A DNA stretch of 64,000 nt. Origin: Nitrososphaerota archaeon. GTDB lineage: Archaea > Thermoproteota > Nitrososphaeria > Nitrososphaerales > Gagatemarchaeaceae. Below are positions 7,184-16,194 of the stretch, one piece after another. The stretch lies in NCBI GenBank assembly GCA_027320425.1, contig DAHVLJ010000008.1, positions 1-64,000 of the forward strand. Direction: 5' to 3'. The notes below the pieces were generated by a model, which was given only the letters and a program-made list of their open reading frames with translations, was not told the origin of the DNA and did no database searches. Both the position numbers and the translations under genes were made by a program. Position 1 is the stretch's first letter. Each line of letters begins with the position of its first letter.

Positions 7184-8650
7184 TTGGAATACAAATGGAA
7201 GGCACTGTCGGTAACGTCAGTCGGCGCCCTGATGGCGGCTATCGACAGTACCGTGGTTCTGCTAGCGCTCTTCCCCATGGCCGAAGACCTACACTCCGAC
7301 TTCGTGACGATGATCTGGGTGATCATCGCTTACCTGGTGGTGAACACGGCCCTCGTGCTCAGCCTCGGAAGGCTGGCAGACATGTACGGCAGGAAGCTGC
7401 TCTTCAACATCGGGTTCGTGGTTTTCACCGTCGGGTCGGCCCTGTCCGGGTTCGCACCCACGGGGTTGTCCCTGGTCGCATTCAGGGTCATCCAAGGGAC
7501 CGGGGCGGCCCTCCTCACCTCGAACTCCTTTGCGATACTCTCCGAGGCGTTTCCACGTAACGAGACCGGCAGGGCGTTCGGCATCCAGTCCATCGTCTGG
7601 GGGGTGGGGAACATCCTCGGGGTCGTGCTAGGCGGGGTCATAATCACCTATGTGAGCTGGCGCTGGATCTTCCTGATCAACATCCCCGTCGGCATTTTCG
7701 GTACCATCTGGGCTTACAGGACCCTGAAGTCCGTCAAGCCGCAGGGGCAGAGAGGATCCTTCGACATCCCTGCAGCAGTCACGTTCACAGTCGGACTCCT
7801 GTCACTGCTCTTGGGCATCACTTGGGGCCTCCTCTACTCGTGGGGGAACACGACCACGCTCACCGCGCTCGCACTTTCTCCGGTATTCTTCCTAGCGTTC
7901 GTCACATGGGAGTGGAAGTACAGCAAGGACCCGATCCTCGACTTCGCCTTCTTCAGGGACCGCACATTCTCATTCTCAATAATCGCGGCGCTGTTCCAGT
8001 TCCTCGCTGTCTTCAGCGTCAACTTCCTGCTGATATTCTATCTGGAAGGGGTGGCGGGACTCTCACCTCTGACATCTTCGTATCTGATCATCCCCTTCGC
8101 TCTCGCGACAGCCGCCCTGGGGCCCGTGGGTGGGACGTTGTCTGACAGGTTCGGCGCGAGGAAGGTATCGGCGTTGGGCGTCGGGGTGATGACCGTTTCA
8201 CTGCTGCTCTTCAGCCAGCTGACCACCGGGTCCTCCCTCCTCGAGATAGGCATCATAGAAGCGCTGTCAGGGGTCGGCCTCGGATTCTTCTGGCCATCCA
8301 ACACTTCAGCCATCATGTCTGCGACCCCGCCCGCGAAATATGGAGTCGGCTCCGGCACCATGAACACATTCAGGAACACGGGCATGATACTCAGCTTCGC
8401 ACTTTCCCTGACGGCGGCCACCGCGGTGATTCCTCCCAGGGTCGTCTATCAGCTGTTCATCGGGAACATTTCCGGGAAGCTCCCGCCGGCGCTAGCTAGC
8501 TCCTATCTGTCCGGCCAAAGCTTCGCCTTCGAGATGTCAGCCGCACTGCTGGTGTTGGCCTTCGTCTTCATCGTTTTCAGCGGCAGAAAGGTCGAGGTCA
8601 GCAAGGCGGAGCGGTCCTTAGCTGCGGAACCTCACGTCGGAGACAGTTAA
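7184..8650 (+). CDS. MFS transporter, DHA2 (EmrB/QacA-like) family
   Basis: 488 residues with about 14 membrane helices. Family marks include the motif-C-like stretch around GVGNILGVVLGGVI, the motif-A-like LGRLADMYGRKLL between helices 2 and 3, and IDSTVVLLALFPM in helix 1. Likely a proton-driven exporter of drugs or metabolites. TTG start at 7184 with box A (TTATAT, ~7139-7144) ~40 nt upstream. The start TTGGAATACAA is the same as that of the second DHA2 transporter at 51700. Confidence 0.9.
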   Translation: MEYKWKALSVTSVGALMAAIDSTVVLLALFPMAEDLHSDFVTMIWVIIAYLVVNTALVLSLGRLADMYGRKLLFNIGFVVFTVGSALSGFAPTGLSLVAFRVIQGTGAALLTSNSFAILSEAFPRNETGRAFGIQSIVWGVGNILGVVLGGVIITYVSWRWIFLINIPVGIFGTIWAYRTLKSVKPQGQRGSFDIPAAVTFTVGLLSLLLGITWGLLYSWGNTTTLTALALSPVFFLAFVTWEWKYSKDPILDFAFFRDRTFSFSIIAALFQFLAVFSVNFLLIFYLEGVAGLSPLTSSYLIIPFALATAALGPVGGTLSDRFGARKVSALGVGVMTVSLLLFSQLTTGSSLLEIGIIEALSGVGLGFFWPSNTSAIMSATPPAKYGVGSGTMNTFRNTGMILSFALSLTAATAVIPPRVVYQLFIGNISGKLPPALASSYLSGQSFAFEMSAALLVLAFVFIVFSGRKVEVSKAERSLAAEPHVGDS

Positions 8651-8675
8651 ATCGCCAGGCCCCCCCGCCCGGGGC

Positions 8676-9677
8676 GTGGTAGTGGACCTTCACGAAGACG
8701 TTGGTTACCACTTCATGATGGGCGGAGCCACCGACATCCGGCCCTTCAGCGAAGACGTCAAGGGGAGGCAGGCGGACATCCCGAAGTACCGAAAGGCAGG
8801 GATGAAGCTGGTCCTTGGCTCGATATTCCCTCTTATCGGGAGCCTGAACCTGAGGAAGATGGCTGCGATGCAGCGGATGTACGGCCATTGGTCGCCCTCG
8901 TCCGCGCTCGTTTCACCCAGGGACGTAGCAATCGAACTCGTCAAGATCTACTACGCGCTCGAAGAGATGCACCCGAAGGACCTCAAAATCGTCAGGAATC
9001 GCGATGATATCGAGAGCTTGGGGGACCGTGTGGGCATCGTCCTCCATATCGAGGGATGCGAAGCTCTCGGTGAGCCAGAGGACCTCAGAGTGTTCTACAA
9101 TCTCGGCGTCCGCTCCATCGGACTAACTTGGAACTATGACAACAAGTTCGCTGCCTCGTGCCTCTCTGAGAAGGACTACGGGCTCACGGGGGAAGGCGAG
9201 GCTCTGGTCGCGGCCGCAGACAGGCTTGGCGTAATGGTCGACCTCTCACATTCGTCCCCAAAGACGTCCTCCGAGACGCTCGCAGTTTCGGAACTGGCTC
9301 CGTTCTTCAGCCACTCGGACTCGTCCTCCGAGCAGACGAACAGGCGGAACATCTCAGACAAGCTCATCAGAGAGACTGCGCGACGAGGGGGCATCATGGG
9401 GTTGACGTTCATCAGGAGCTGCATCGGGAAACCCTTCACTCTCGAAAGGCTCGCCGAGCACGCTAAACACGTAATCAAGGTTGGCGGGGAATCCTTGCCC
9501 GCGCTCGGCACTGATTTCCTTGGCATGTCCACCGCACCCGAGGGCGTTAGAGACGTCTCTGACGTAGGGAAGTTCAGGCAGGCCCTGATCCGTTCAGGCA
9601 TAAGGCCCGGAGTGGCAGACGCCATCCTGAATGACAATGCATACAGGTTCATACTCGAGCGCTCCCGGCATTGGTAA
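8676..9677 (+). CDS. Membrane-dipeptidase-like metallopeptidase (M19)
   Basis: 333 residues. Zinc-site motifs of renal dipeptidase are visible: HxD at the N-terminus (DLHEDV), HIEGCEAL with the bridging Glu, VDLSHSS, and SHSDSSSEQTNRRNISD. The C-terminal ALGTDFLGM region is also typical. It hydrolyses dipeptides, possibly including D-residue forms. GTG start at 8676, 25 nt after the transporter stop, so the two may be co-transcribed. No signal peptide is seen, so a cytosolic location is likely. Confidence 0.88.
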   Translation: MVVDLHEDVGYHFMMGGATDIRPFSEDVKGRQADIPKYRKAGMKLVLGSIFPLIGSLNLRKMAAMQRMYGHWSPSSALVSPRDVAIELVKIYYALEEMHPKDLKIVRNRDDIESLGDRVGIVLHIEGCEALGEPEDLRVFYNLGVRSIGLTWNYDNKFAASCLSEKDYGLTGEGEALVAAADRLGVMVDLSHSSPKTSSETLAVSELAPFFSHSDSSSEQTNRRNISDKLIRETARRGGIMGLTFIRSCIGKPFTLERLAEHAKHVIKVGGESLPALGTDFLGMSTAPEGVRDVSDVGKFRQALIRSGIRPGVADAILNDNAYRFILERSRHW

Positions 9678-9719
9678 GGAGCGGCCTAACCCGGAACCGC
9701 TTTATCGCCCAATAGGTCA

Positions 9720-11123
9720 GTGGGACGCGCATTGAGTAACTTCGACCCGCGCAAATTCGACGACTTGGTCTTCGCAAAGATGAGCGAGACGAAGATGCCA
9801 AGCGTGGCCGCTTGCATCATCGAGGATGGGAAGGTCATCCACTCGCGCGGCTATGGATACAAGGATGTCAGCGGAGCGCTACCGGCTACCGCCCAAACAC
9901 TCTACGGGGTAGGGTCCATAACAAAGTCGTTCGTGGCACTGTCGATCGCAAAACTCGTGGAAGCGGGAAAGATGGACTTCCACGATCCGGTGACCAAATT
10001 CATTCCTCTGAGGCAGAGAGCCTTCGAACAGGTCGAAGTCCACCACCTGCTCAGCCATACGAGCGGGGTGCCCGGACTGGGGTCTCTCGAAGTCATCCTG
10101 TTCCAAGCATTCGGTGACTACCACCAGTGGCTTCCGATCTCGAGCACGGACGACATGATGTCGTTCCTGAGCGAAGTGGACGACTGGGTCGAGACGAAGC
10201 CAGGGGAGAAGTACATGTATCTGAACGAAGGATTCGTGCTCCTCGGCGAGGTGGTCTCTCGTGTCAGCGGCAAGCCGTGGGAACGCTACCTGAAGGACGA
10301 GATATTCGACCCACTTGAGATGACCAGGACCTTCATCCAGAAGCAGGACATCTCCGCTGACAGGGACGTGGCGACGCCGTACGCGGTGAGGGGAACGAAG
10401 GTCACGCCTGTGCCCATCCCATACGGGAGCAGCGCTGCAGGGGGCGTTGTGAGCAACGTGGTCGACCTTTCGCGCTTTGTGAGAATGCTCATCAACGGGG
10501 GCGAGCTGGATGGAAAGAGGGTCGTATCCTCTGACTCCCTAGCCAAAATGGAGACTCCACACATCAAATGCGGCGTAGAGTACTACGGAGAGGACTCCTA
10601 CGGCTACGGTCTGAGGATACTTCCGAACTTCCTTGGACACAAGGTAGTAGGTCACGGCGGCTCCGTCGACGTGTACACAGCCAACATGGAATACGTCAGG
10701 GACACGAAATCCGGCGTAATCCTTCTTTCGAACGGGACCGGGTATAGCCTGGGGAGGTTGGCAATGAGGGCGGTCACAGCGATGCTGGGTGGAAATCCTT
10801 CGGAGCTCAGGCCGGTCAAGCTCGAGGGCCTACTCGCGAAACTTGAGGGGCAGTACAGGGCGTACAAGGGCACAATCTATGCGGAGGTGAAGAGAAACGG
10901 AAGCTTCCTCGTCCTCTCGGGCGAGGACATCGGGAACAACATCGTCCTCGTTCCCGAGGGAGAGGCTGACGGCATTGCCAGATTCTTCACGCTTGACGCG
11001 GGCGCCAAGATGGAGGTGTCGTTCCGGTTCAACGAACACGGTGTTGAGCTGTTGTTCGAGCGTTACAGGTACAGACGGTCTGGGCCGCTCCCACCGAAGC
11101 CCGAGTCCCAGTGGCCGAGCTGA
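9720..11123 (+). CDS. Serine hydrolase of the beta-lactamase / penicillin-binding-protein-like family
   Basis: 467 residues. Catalytic signatures: SxxK in GSITKSFVAL, YxN in MYLNEGF, and HGG in VGHGGSVDVY in place of KTG. Residues ~370-460 form a separate C-terminal beta-rich (lipocalin-like) domain common to this family. Archaeal members are thought to act as peptidases or esterases rather than antibiotic resistance enzymes. No signal peptide. GTG start at 9720; it follows the dipeptidase by 42 nt, so both may work in peptide breakdown. Confidence 0.88.
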   Translation: MGRALSNFDPRKFDDLVFAKMSETKMPSVAACIIEDGKVIHSRGYGYKDVSGALPATAQTLYGVGSITKSFVALSIAKLVEAGKMDFHDPVTKFIPLRQRAFEQVEVHHLLSHTSGVPGLGSLEVILFQAFGDYHQWLPISSTDDMMSFLSEVDDWVETKPGEKYMYLNEGFVLLGEVVSRVSGKPWERYLKDEIFDPLEMTRTFIQKQDISADRDVATPYAVRGTKVTPVPIPYGSSAAGGVVSNVVDLSRFVRMLINGGELDGKRVVSSDSLAKMETPHIKCGVEYYGEDSYGYGLRILPNFLGHKVVGHGGSVDVYTANMEYVRDTKSGVILLSNGTGYSLGRLAMRAVTAMLGGNPSELRPVKLEGLLAKLEGQYRAYKGTIYAEVKRNGSFLVLSGEDIGNNIVLVPEGEADGIARFFTLDAGAKMEVSFRFNEHGVELLFERYRYRRSGPLPPKPESQWPS

Positions 11124-11126
11124 GCC

Positions 11127-11975
11127 ATGCCGAAAATCGTAGTGACCGGAGGGACAGGAAAGGCGGGTCGGGCCTGCATCAGAGAGTTCATCTCTCGAGG
11201 TTACGAGGTCTTCAACGTCGACAGAGCCAGGCCGGCGGAGGGGCTCTGCCCTTCGATTCAGGCGGACCTTACGGACTTCGGCCAGGCGGTAGACGCAATC
11301 GCGGCGGTTGAACGCGGCGAGCATGGGACGGACGCGGTGGTCCACCTGGCGGCGATCCCTGACTCGCGGCTCTCCCCCAACTCGGTAACCTTCGAAAACA
11401 ACATCATGAGCACTTACAACGTCTTCGAAGCGTCCGCACGACTAGGCATCAAGAACGTCGTCTGGGCTTCTAGTGAGACCGTCCTCGGCCTCCCATTCGA
11501 TTCTCCTCCGCCGTACGCTCCATTGGATGAAGAGTATCGCGGCAGGCCGGAGAGCGCGTACTCGCTCAGCAAGTTGTTAGGGGAAGAGATGGCGGAACAA
11601 TACTGCCGCTGGGACCCTGAGCTGAAGATCGTGGGCCTGCGTTTCTCGAACATAATGGAGCCGCACGACTATCAGAGCTTCAAGGACTTTCAGGACGACC
11701 CGACCCTACGCAAGTGGAACCTATGGGGATACATCGACGCCAGAGACGCGGCCCAGGCGGTCAGAAAAGCGGTGGAAGCCAGGTTCAAGGGCGCCCAGGT
11801 CTTCATCATCGCTAACGCAGACACCGTGATGCTCAGGAAGAGCGAGGACCTCATGAAGGCAGTCTTCCCAAACGTCCAAGTGAAGAAGAAACTTGGAGAC
11901 AATGAAACTCTCCTCTCGATAGACAAAGCGCGAAGGCTCCTGGGCTTCGAGCCTGTCCATAGCTGGCGCAGCTAG
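11127..11975 (+). CDS. NAD-dependent epimerase/dehydratase
   Basis: 282-residue extended short-chain dehydrogenase. N-terminal Rossmann motif IVVTGGTGKAGRACI (TGxxGxxG), strand-end VVHLAAIPDS, then YSLSKLLGEE with the catalytic YxxxK preceded by SS at WASSET. The C-terminal half is the substrate domain. It starts 3 nt after the serine hydrolase stop, which implies one operon. The sugar nucleotide or other substrate cannot be told from sequence alone. Confidence 0.9.
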   Translation: MPKIVVTGGTGKAGRACIREFISRGYEVFNVDRARPAEGLCPSIQADLTDFGQAVDAIAAVERGEHGTDAVVHLAAIPDSRLSPNSVTFENNIMSTYNVFEASARLGIKNVVWASSETVLGLPFDSPPPYAPLDEEYRGRPESAYSLSKLLGEEMAEQYCRWDPELKIVGLRFSNIMEPHDYQSFKDFQDDPTLRKWNLWGYIDARDAAQAVRKAVEARFKGAQVFIIANADTVMLRKSEDLMKAVFPNVQVKKKLGDNETLLSIDKARRLLGFEPVHSWRS

Positions 11976-12042
11976 CTGCTCCTCCCCGGCTGAGCCCCTT
12001 CACTTCGACAATTGAGGAATCTTCTCGGATTTCCGTCGAGGG

Positions 12043-12049
12043 TTTTAAG
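12043..12049 (+). promoter_or_regulatory. Box A for the HprK-like gene
   Basis: TTTTAAG about 29 nt before ATG 12078, supporting a leaderless transcript and the shorter start. Confidence 0.5.
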
Positions 12050-12077
12050 AGACCTAAAAACGGCCGGCGGCTTCTCG

Positions 12078-13262
12078 ATGTCCGACTCGGAGTTCCATAA
12101 CTATCTCACTCAGTCCCGTGCTAGGGTGAAGGGGAACAAGGCCACCCCGGTCCCGGAGTTCCAGCGTCTGCTTGCCCTCGCCAAGCAAAGACTTGCCGTT
12201 GCAGACCCGGTGACACTGAAGGCAGACATCAACGGGGTCGTCATCGAGTTGGTCACCAACAGCGTCCACCAGGCGGAGTTCTGGTCACGGAACTGGTGGG
12301 AAGCTGCGTCTGGGTCGCCAGCCAAGGCGACGATATATTCTGCTACCGGGGTGGAAGGCGTCGAGCCTTCGGCTTACTATTGCCCCCAGCTGCGTTCTGC
12401 GCTGTTCCTGAATACAGAATACTATGGCCAGTGCAAATCCTGGGCGCTGGGTATGGCCGCAGCAATCCTCGAGAAAGAAGCGAGCACCCTTTCCATACAT
12501 GGCGCCACCGCCCTGTACAAGGAGAAGGGCGTGGTGATAGTCGCGCCGACGGGGACCGGTAAGACCACTCAGGCGTTCAGGATTTTCTTGAGCGACGAGG
12601 GGAAGATTTGCGGCGACGACTGGGCATACGTAAGGTTCCCAGAAGATGGCGCCGTCAGGAGAAAGCTGGTGGCGAGGCAACCTGAAAGAGCACTCTATAT
12701 GAGGTCCGAGTCCCAAAAGGAGCAAGACTGGCTGAGGGACGTCTTCGACAGGTCGTTCAGCGAGAATGTCACAACCAGGAAGGCTGACTGCGAGTACCCC
12801 GAGGGAGAGCACGGCTGTGCTCTTACCCGCGGAAAGTGCGTCTTTGACGAGGGCAAAGGCTGGTGCTACTATGCCTTCGGCAATTCGAGGGTGCTCGTCA
12901 ATAGAGAGGCGATACTCGGTCCAGCAAAGGTCGTTGACGAGGTTCCGGTCGACTTGGTGGTCCTCCTTCGCCGAGACGACCATAGTCCCGCCGAAGTGAG
13001 ACTCTCGCCAGATGAAGCGATAGCGGTACTTCAGAAGGGAGAGTACATGGTCCTGCCAGGCGCGGGGCCAAAGGAGAAGTGGGGGACGACCTCGTTCGAG
13101 CCATGGTACAACCCCTATCTCCTCGAACTGGATGACGGCGCGCAGGTCAGGTTCTTCAGAAAGATGTTCGAAGAGTGGAAGGTCCCCTGCATCATTCTGA
13201 ACACCGGGGTGGAAGGCATTCAAGAGAGCAACCGCAGGATAATAACCGCGCTAGACCAATAG
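12078..13262 (+). CDS. HPr-kinase/PEP-carboxykinase-like ATPase, function unknown
   Basis: 394 residues. Residues ~150-165 carry a Walker A loop VIVAPTGTGKTTQAF set in the order seen in HPr kinase/PEPCK folds (ALYKEKGVVIVAPTGTGKTT then ICGDDWAYVRF with acidic residues). The middle has a Cys-rich stretch (CEYPEGEHGC, TRGKCVF, WCYY) that might bind metal. The start at ATG 12078 follows box A; the frame is open to TTG 12012 but that lies upstream of the promoter. Archaea here have no evident PTS, so the substrate is probably something other than HPr. Confidence 0.65.
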   Translation: MSDSEFHNYLTQSRARVKGNKATPVPEFQRLLALAKQRLAVADPVTLKADINGVVIELVTNSVHQAEFWSRNWWEAASGSPAKATIYSATGVEGVEPSAYYCPQLRSALFLNTEYYGQCKSWALGMAAAILEKEASTLSIHGATALYKEKGVVIVAPTGTGKTTQAFRIFLSDEGKICGDDWAYVRFPEDGAVRRKLVARQPERALYMRSESQKEQDWLRDVFDRSFSENVTTRKADCEYPEGEHGCALTRGKCVFDEGKGWCYYAFGNSRVLVNREAILGPAKVVDEVPVDLVVLLRRDDHSPAEVRLSPDEAIAVLQKGEYMVLPGAGPKEKWGTTSFEPWYNPYLLELDDGAQVRFFRKMFEEWKVPCIILNTGVEGIQESNRRIITALDQ

Positions 13263-13324
13263 AAGGGTGTATAACGTCGCAAACCGAGACACCTAATTAG
13301 CGTCAAAACTGGCGGCAATAATCG

Positions 13325-14167
13325 ATGATCGTTATCGAGTTCCTAGTCATCCTGTTCTTCTCATCAATCTTCGCTGGGGTATTCGGGTCGATCGTCGGAC
13401 TAGGAGGAGGAGTGGTAATCGTACCTGTGCTCACCCTGCTCTTGGGCGTGGACATACACTTCGCAATCGGGGCGAGCATCGTCGCCATCATAGGGACTTC
13501 AAGCGGCGCTGCTTCAACCTATGTGAAAGACAAGTTGACCAACCTGAGGGTCGGCATGTTCCTCGAATTGGCCACGACTTCTGGCGCCATAGCCGGAGCT
13601 GCCATCGCCGCCTATGTGAACTCGGGTGCCTTGGCCTTGGTCTTCGGAATCATCCTTCTGATCGCGCTGGCGCCCACGGCGATGAAGCTGGGTGAGGACA
13701 TACCGAAGTCCCCTGAGCTCAAGGGCCTCTCCAAGCGCCTCAACCTGAAAGGGTCTTACACGGAACCAGACGGCAGGCACATCGAGTACAACGCAACGAG
13801 GCCAGGGGCGGGGCTGTTCGGGATGGTTGTCGCAGGGATGCTCTCAGGTCTCCTTGGGATAGGTTCGGGCGCGTTCAAGGTCCTGTCCATGGATTACGCG
13901 ATGAAGCTTCCCATGAAGGTCTCCACCACGACGTCGAACTTCATGATCGGGGTCACGGCTGCCGCTAGCGCAGGGATCTACTACGCAAGGGGGGATGTGA
14001 ACCCTCTGATAGTGGCGCCCGTCGCCGTAGGCATCCTCATCGGGGCTGCCATAGGTGCGCGGCTCCTCGTGAAGGCGCGCAACCCCACCATCAGGAAGAT
14101 ATTCGCGATAGTCCTCGCGCTGGCTGCCATCGAGATGATCCTTACCTCTCTGGGGGTTGCGGCATGA
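13325..14167 (+). CDS. TauE/SafE-family sulfite or organic-anion exporter-like membrane protein
   Basis: 280 residues, about eight membrane helices. N-terminal IVGLGGGVVIVPVL and C-terminal LLGIGSGAFKVLSMDY are the two repeated glycine-rich motifs of the family. The ATG overlaps nothing upstream. The stop overlaps the next gene by 4 nt (ATGA), and that DUF1634 partner is a common companion of TauE proteins. Substrate not inferable. Confidence 0.9.
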   Translation: MIVIEFLVILFFSSIFAGVFGSIVGLGGGVVIVPVLTLLLGVDIHFAIGASIVAIIGTSSGAASTYVKDKLTNLRVGMFLELATTSGAIAGAAIAAYVNSGALALVFGIILLIALAPTAMKLGEDIPKSPELKGLSKRLNLKGSYTEPDGRHIEYNATRPGAGLFGMVVAGMLSGLLGIGSGAFKVLSMDYAMKLPMKVSTTTSNFMIGVTAAASAGIYYARGDVNPLIVAPVAVGILIGAAIGARLLVKARNPTIRKIFAIVLALAAIEMILTSLGVAA

Positions 14168-14574
14168 ATCTCCGCGACCCAGACTCCATGAACACGGTCA
14201 TCGGCAACGTCCTCAGGTTTGGGGTAGTCATTTCCGCTGCAGTGGTGGTCTTGGGACTGGCGAGGCTCGCATCCTTGAGCGGCTCTGCGGACACAACATC
14301 TTTCCTCTACTACAGCGCTTCTTCGGTCCCCCATGGCAACTTCCCCATCAGTCTTACTGCACTGATTTCCGGCCTTCGCTCGTTCAACCCGTTCTCTCTA
14401 ATCGAGCTCGGGGTGATAATCCTCATCGCCACCCCCGTGACTCGTGTCGCCATCTCCGTCTTCCTTTTCGCCGCCGAGAAAGACGACCTCTATGTCCTCG
14501 TGACGGCCATCGTCCTTGCACTGCTGCTTTTCAGCATGCTAGTGACGCCGTTCATCCCTATCTTCCACGCGTAA
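14164..14574 (+). CDS. DUF1634 membrane protein, TauE partner
   Basis: 136 residues with three predicted membrane helices (VISAAVVVLGLARLA, IELGVIILIATPVTRVAISVFLFA, LVTAIVLALLLFSMLV). The TPVTRVAISV segment is characteristic of DUF1634. Its ATG overlaps the TauE stop by 4 nt, so translation is coupled. Likely a small partner subunit of the transporter. Confidence 0.85.
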   Translation: MNLRDPDSMNTVIGNVLRFGVVISAAVVVLGLARLASLSGSADTTSFLYYSASSVPHGNFPISLTALISGLRSFNPFSLIELGVIILIATPVTRVAISVFLFAAEKDDLYVLVTAIVLALLLFSMLVTPFIPIFHA

Positions 14575-14614
14575 GTGCCGTACGCAGTCGAATCTAAATC
14601 ACTGGCGCCTAGAC

Positions 14615-15322
14615 GTGAAGTGGTTGGCAACGCGCGCCGTGTTCTTCGACCTCGGAGGGACGCTGCTGGTGATGCGCAGAGACAGGATATTTCAGAAGGT
14701 CGTCAGAGATGAAGGGCGTGACGCGTCAGAAGACGAAATCCACGGAGCGTACATGGGGCTCGAACCGTGGTGGCTGTCAGCCTACTCAGACAGCTCCATG
14801 ACCTCTGAACAGACTGAGGAAGCCTACCGTCACCTTGACCAGAGGGTCTTCAGCTCCCTGTTTCCCGACGCCTCAGAGTCAGAGGCGCTAAGGGTGTCGC
14901 GGCTGGTCCGGGTCCGCTGGCCCGAGGTGGGGAAGACTATCCCTCTCGAGCTCTATCCTGATGTGCAGCCGACCCTCGCCAATCTGAAACGCCGCGGATA
15001 CTCCATGGGGCTGATATCGAACGCTACAGCGGACACGGAGAGATTGGTCAAGCCACTCGGCCTGGACAGATTCATGTCAACTGTAGTCTTCTCAGGCGCC
15101 GTAGGGTACACGAAGCCGAACCCGCGAATCTTCGAGATCGCCATGGAGAAGATAGGGTGCGGACCTGGTGAGAGCGTGCATGTCGGTGATATCTACGAGG
15201 CTGACGTTGTGGGTGCGAAAAACGCCGGGATGAAAGGGGTCCTCATCGACAGGCTCGGCGCGCAGTCGGGCCCCGACTGCCCCCGGATATCCAGCTTGGA
15301 CCAGCTTTACGGCCATCTCTGA
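14615..15322 (+). CDS. HAD-superfamily hydrolase
   Basis: 235 residues. Motif I VFFDLGGTLL (the second Asp is replaced by Gly: DLGGT rather than DxDGT, common in some HAD phosphatases/dehalogenases), motif II GLISNAT, motif III GYTKPNPRIF, motif IV HVGDIYEADVVGAKNAGM. A helical cap lies between motif I and II. Probably a small-molecule phosphatase. GTG start at 14615. Confidence 0.88.
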   Translation: MKWLATRAVFFDLGGTLLVMRRDRIFQKVVRDEGRDASEDEIHGAYMGLEPWWLSAYSDSSMTSEQTEEAYRHLDQRVFSSLFPDASESEALRVSRLVRVRWPEVGKTIPLELYPDVQPTLANLKRRGYSMGLISNATADTERLVKPLGLDRFMSTVVFSGAVGYTKPNPRIFEIAMEKIGCGPGESVHVGDIYEADVVGAKNAGMKGVLIDRLGAQSGPDCPRISSLDQLYGHL

Positions 15323-15337
15323 CCCAGCAGGGTTGGC

Positions 15338-16177
15338 TCAGTGGGGCGCAGGACGATAGCTGGCGCAGAGCATGCCGTAGTAGGTGGGCGCCTGGTATGA
15401 CAGCAGTCTCCCTTCCATGCGGACTACAGCCAACACTCCTGCGAGCATCGTCATCTGCCAGAGGCTGTCCGGCTTCGCCCTGTCGACGAAGTCGGGCTTC
15501 AGGTGAAGTATGTAGTCGAGCTTTCCTTCGTTCACCGCTTTCACAACTAGCCTGTCATACTTCTTCGCGTCGGGGCTGTACCCGTAGGGCCCGCTCTCCT
15601 TGTGAGCATGGGCCTGGTCTGCGCTCGCTACGAAGACCACTCGCTTCTTCTCTCCTTCTGCCACTTCTGCAACCACCTTGCCGAACTCGTAGTTTTGGGC
15701 GAGCGGAATCCCCCTGGACGGGGTGACTATCACAATCTTGCACTTGAGCCTGTTGCCCTTCAGAAAGAACCAGAGCGGAATGAGCGTCCCCCAGTCCATC
15801 GCCAGGTCGGACAGGGGTCCCTCATACACCCCATACGTGGCGCCCGCTACAGGGATGCCCTCATGTTCCGCCGCTTCCACGAGCTTCTGAGCCAGAGCCA
15901 TGTCGCACTTCGCCCTATACCTGATCTCCTTCCTCCCCTCTCTTGCGCTTCCGCTCGAGTTTTCTGCGGTGACCACCCCGATGTGTCTGTGCAGCCGCAG
16001 ATTGTGTGGACTGGCGATTACTATCGTGTCGGGTCTGGCTCGCTTGACATCTGCCGCCAGGGCCTTCATCCCATTCCTAGTCTCCATGAACGCACGTAGC
16101 TTCTTGCCTGCGAGCGCGGGGACTATCTCGCCCCCATGCGGCGCGATGCACGCGTAGACCAGCGGCACGGAAGTCAC
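15338..16177 (-). CDS. Class III extradiol dioxygenase (LigB/MEMO-like) protein
   Basis: 279 residues. APHGGEIVPAL near the N-terminus, ASPHNLRLHRHIGV, and ASADQAHAHKESGPYG supply the His/Glu/Asp iron-site residues expected for LigB-type extradiol ring-cleavage enzymes. Family members act on catechols, but archaeal homologues often have unknown substrates. It ends near the HAD gene stop (convergent). Possible co-transcription with the MBL and M20 genes to its right, all on the minus strand. Confidence 0.8.
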   Translation of the reverse strand: MTSVPLVYACIAPHGGEIVPALAGKKLRAFMETRNGMKALAADVKRARPDTIVIASPHNLRLHRHIGVVTAENSSGSAREGRKEIRYRAKCDMALAQKLVEAAEHEGIPVAGATYGVYEGPLSDLAMDWGTLIPLWFFLKGNRLKCKIVIVTPSRGIPLAQNYEFGKVVAEVAEGEKKRVVFVASADQAHAHKESGPYGYSPDAKKYDRLVVKAVNEGKLDYILHLKPDFVDRAKPDSLWQMTMLAGVLAVVRMEGRLLSYQAPTYYGMLCASYRPAPH

Positions 16178-16194
16178 TAGCCCTGCCTGTTATT

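Noticed and set aside
12285-13223. 312-aa minus-strand frame
   Set aside because: Complete overlap with the HprK-like gene, which has a clear P-loop; the antisense frame has no motif.
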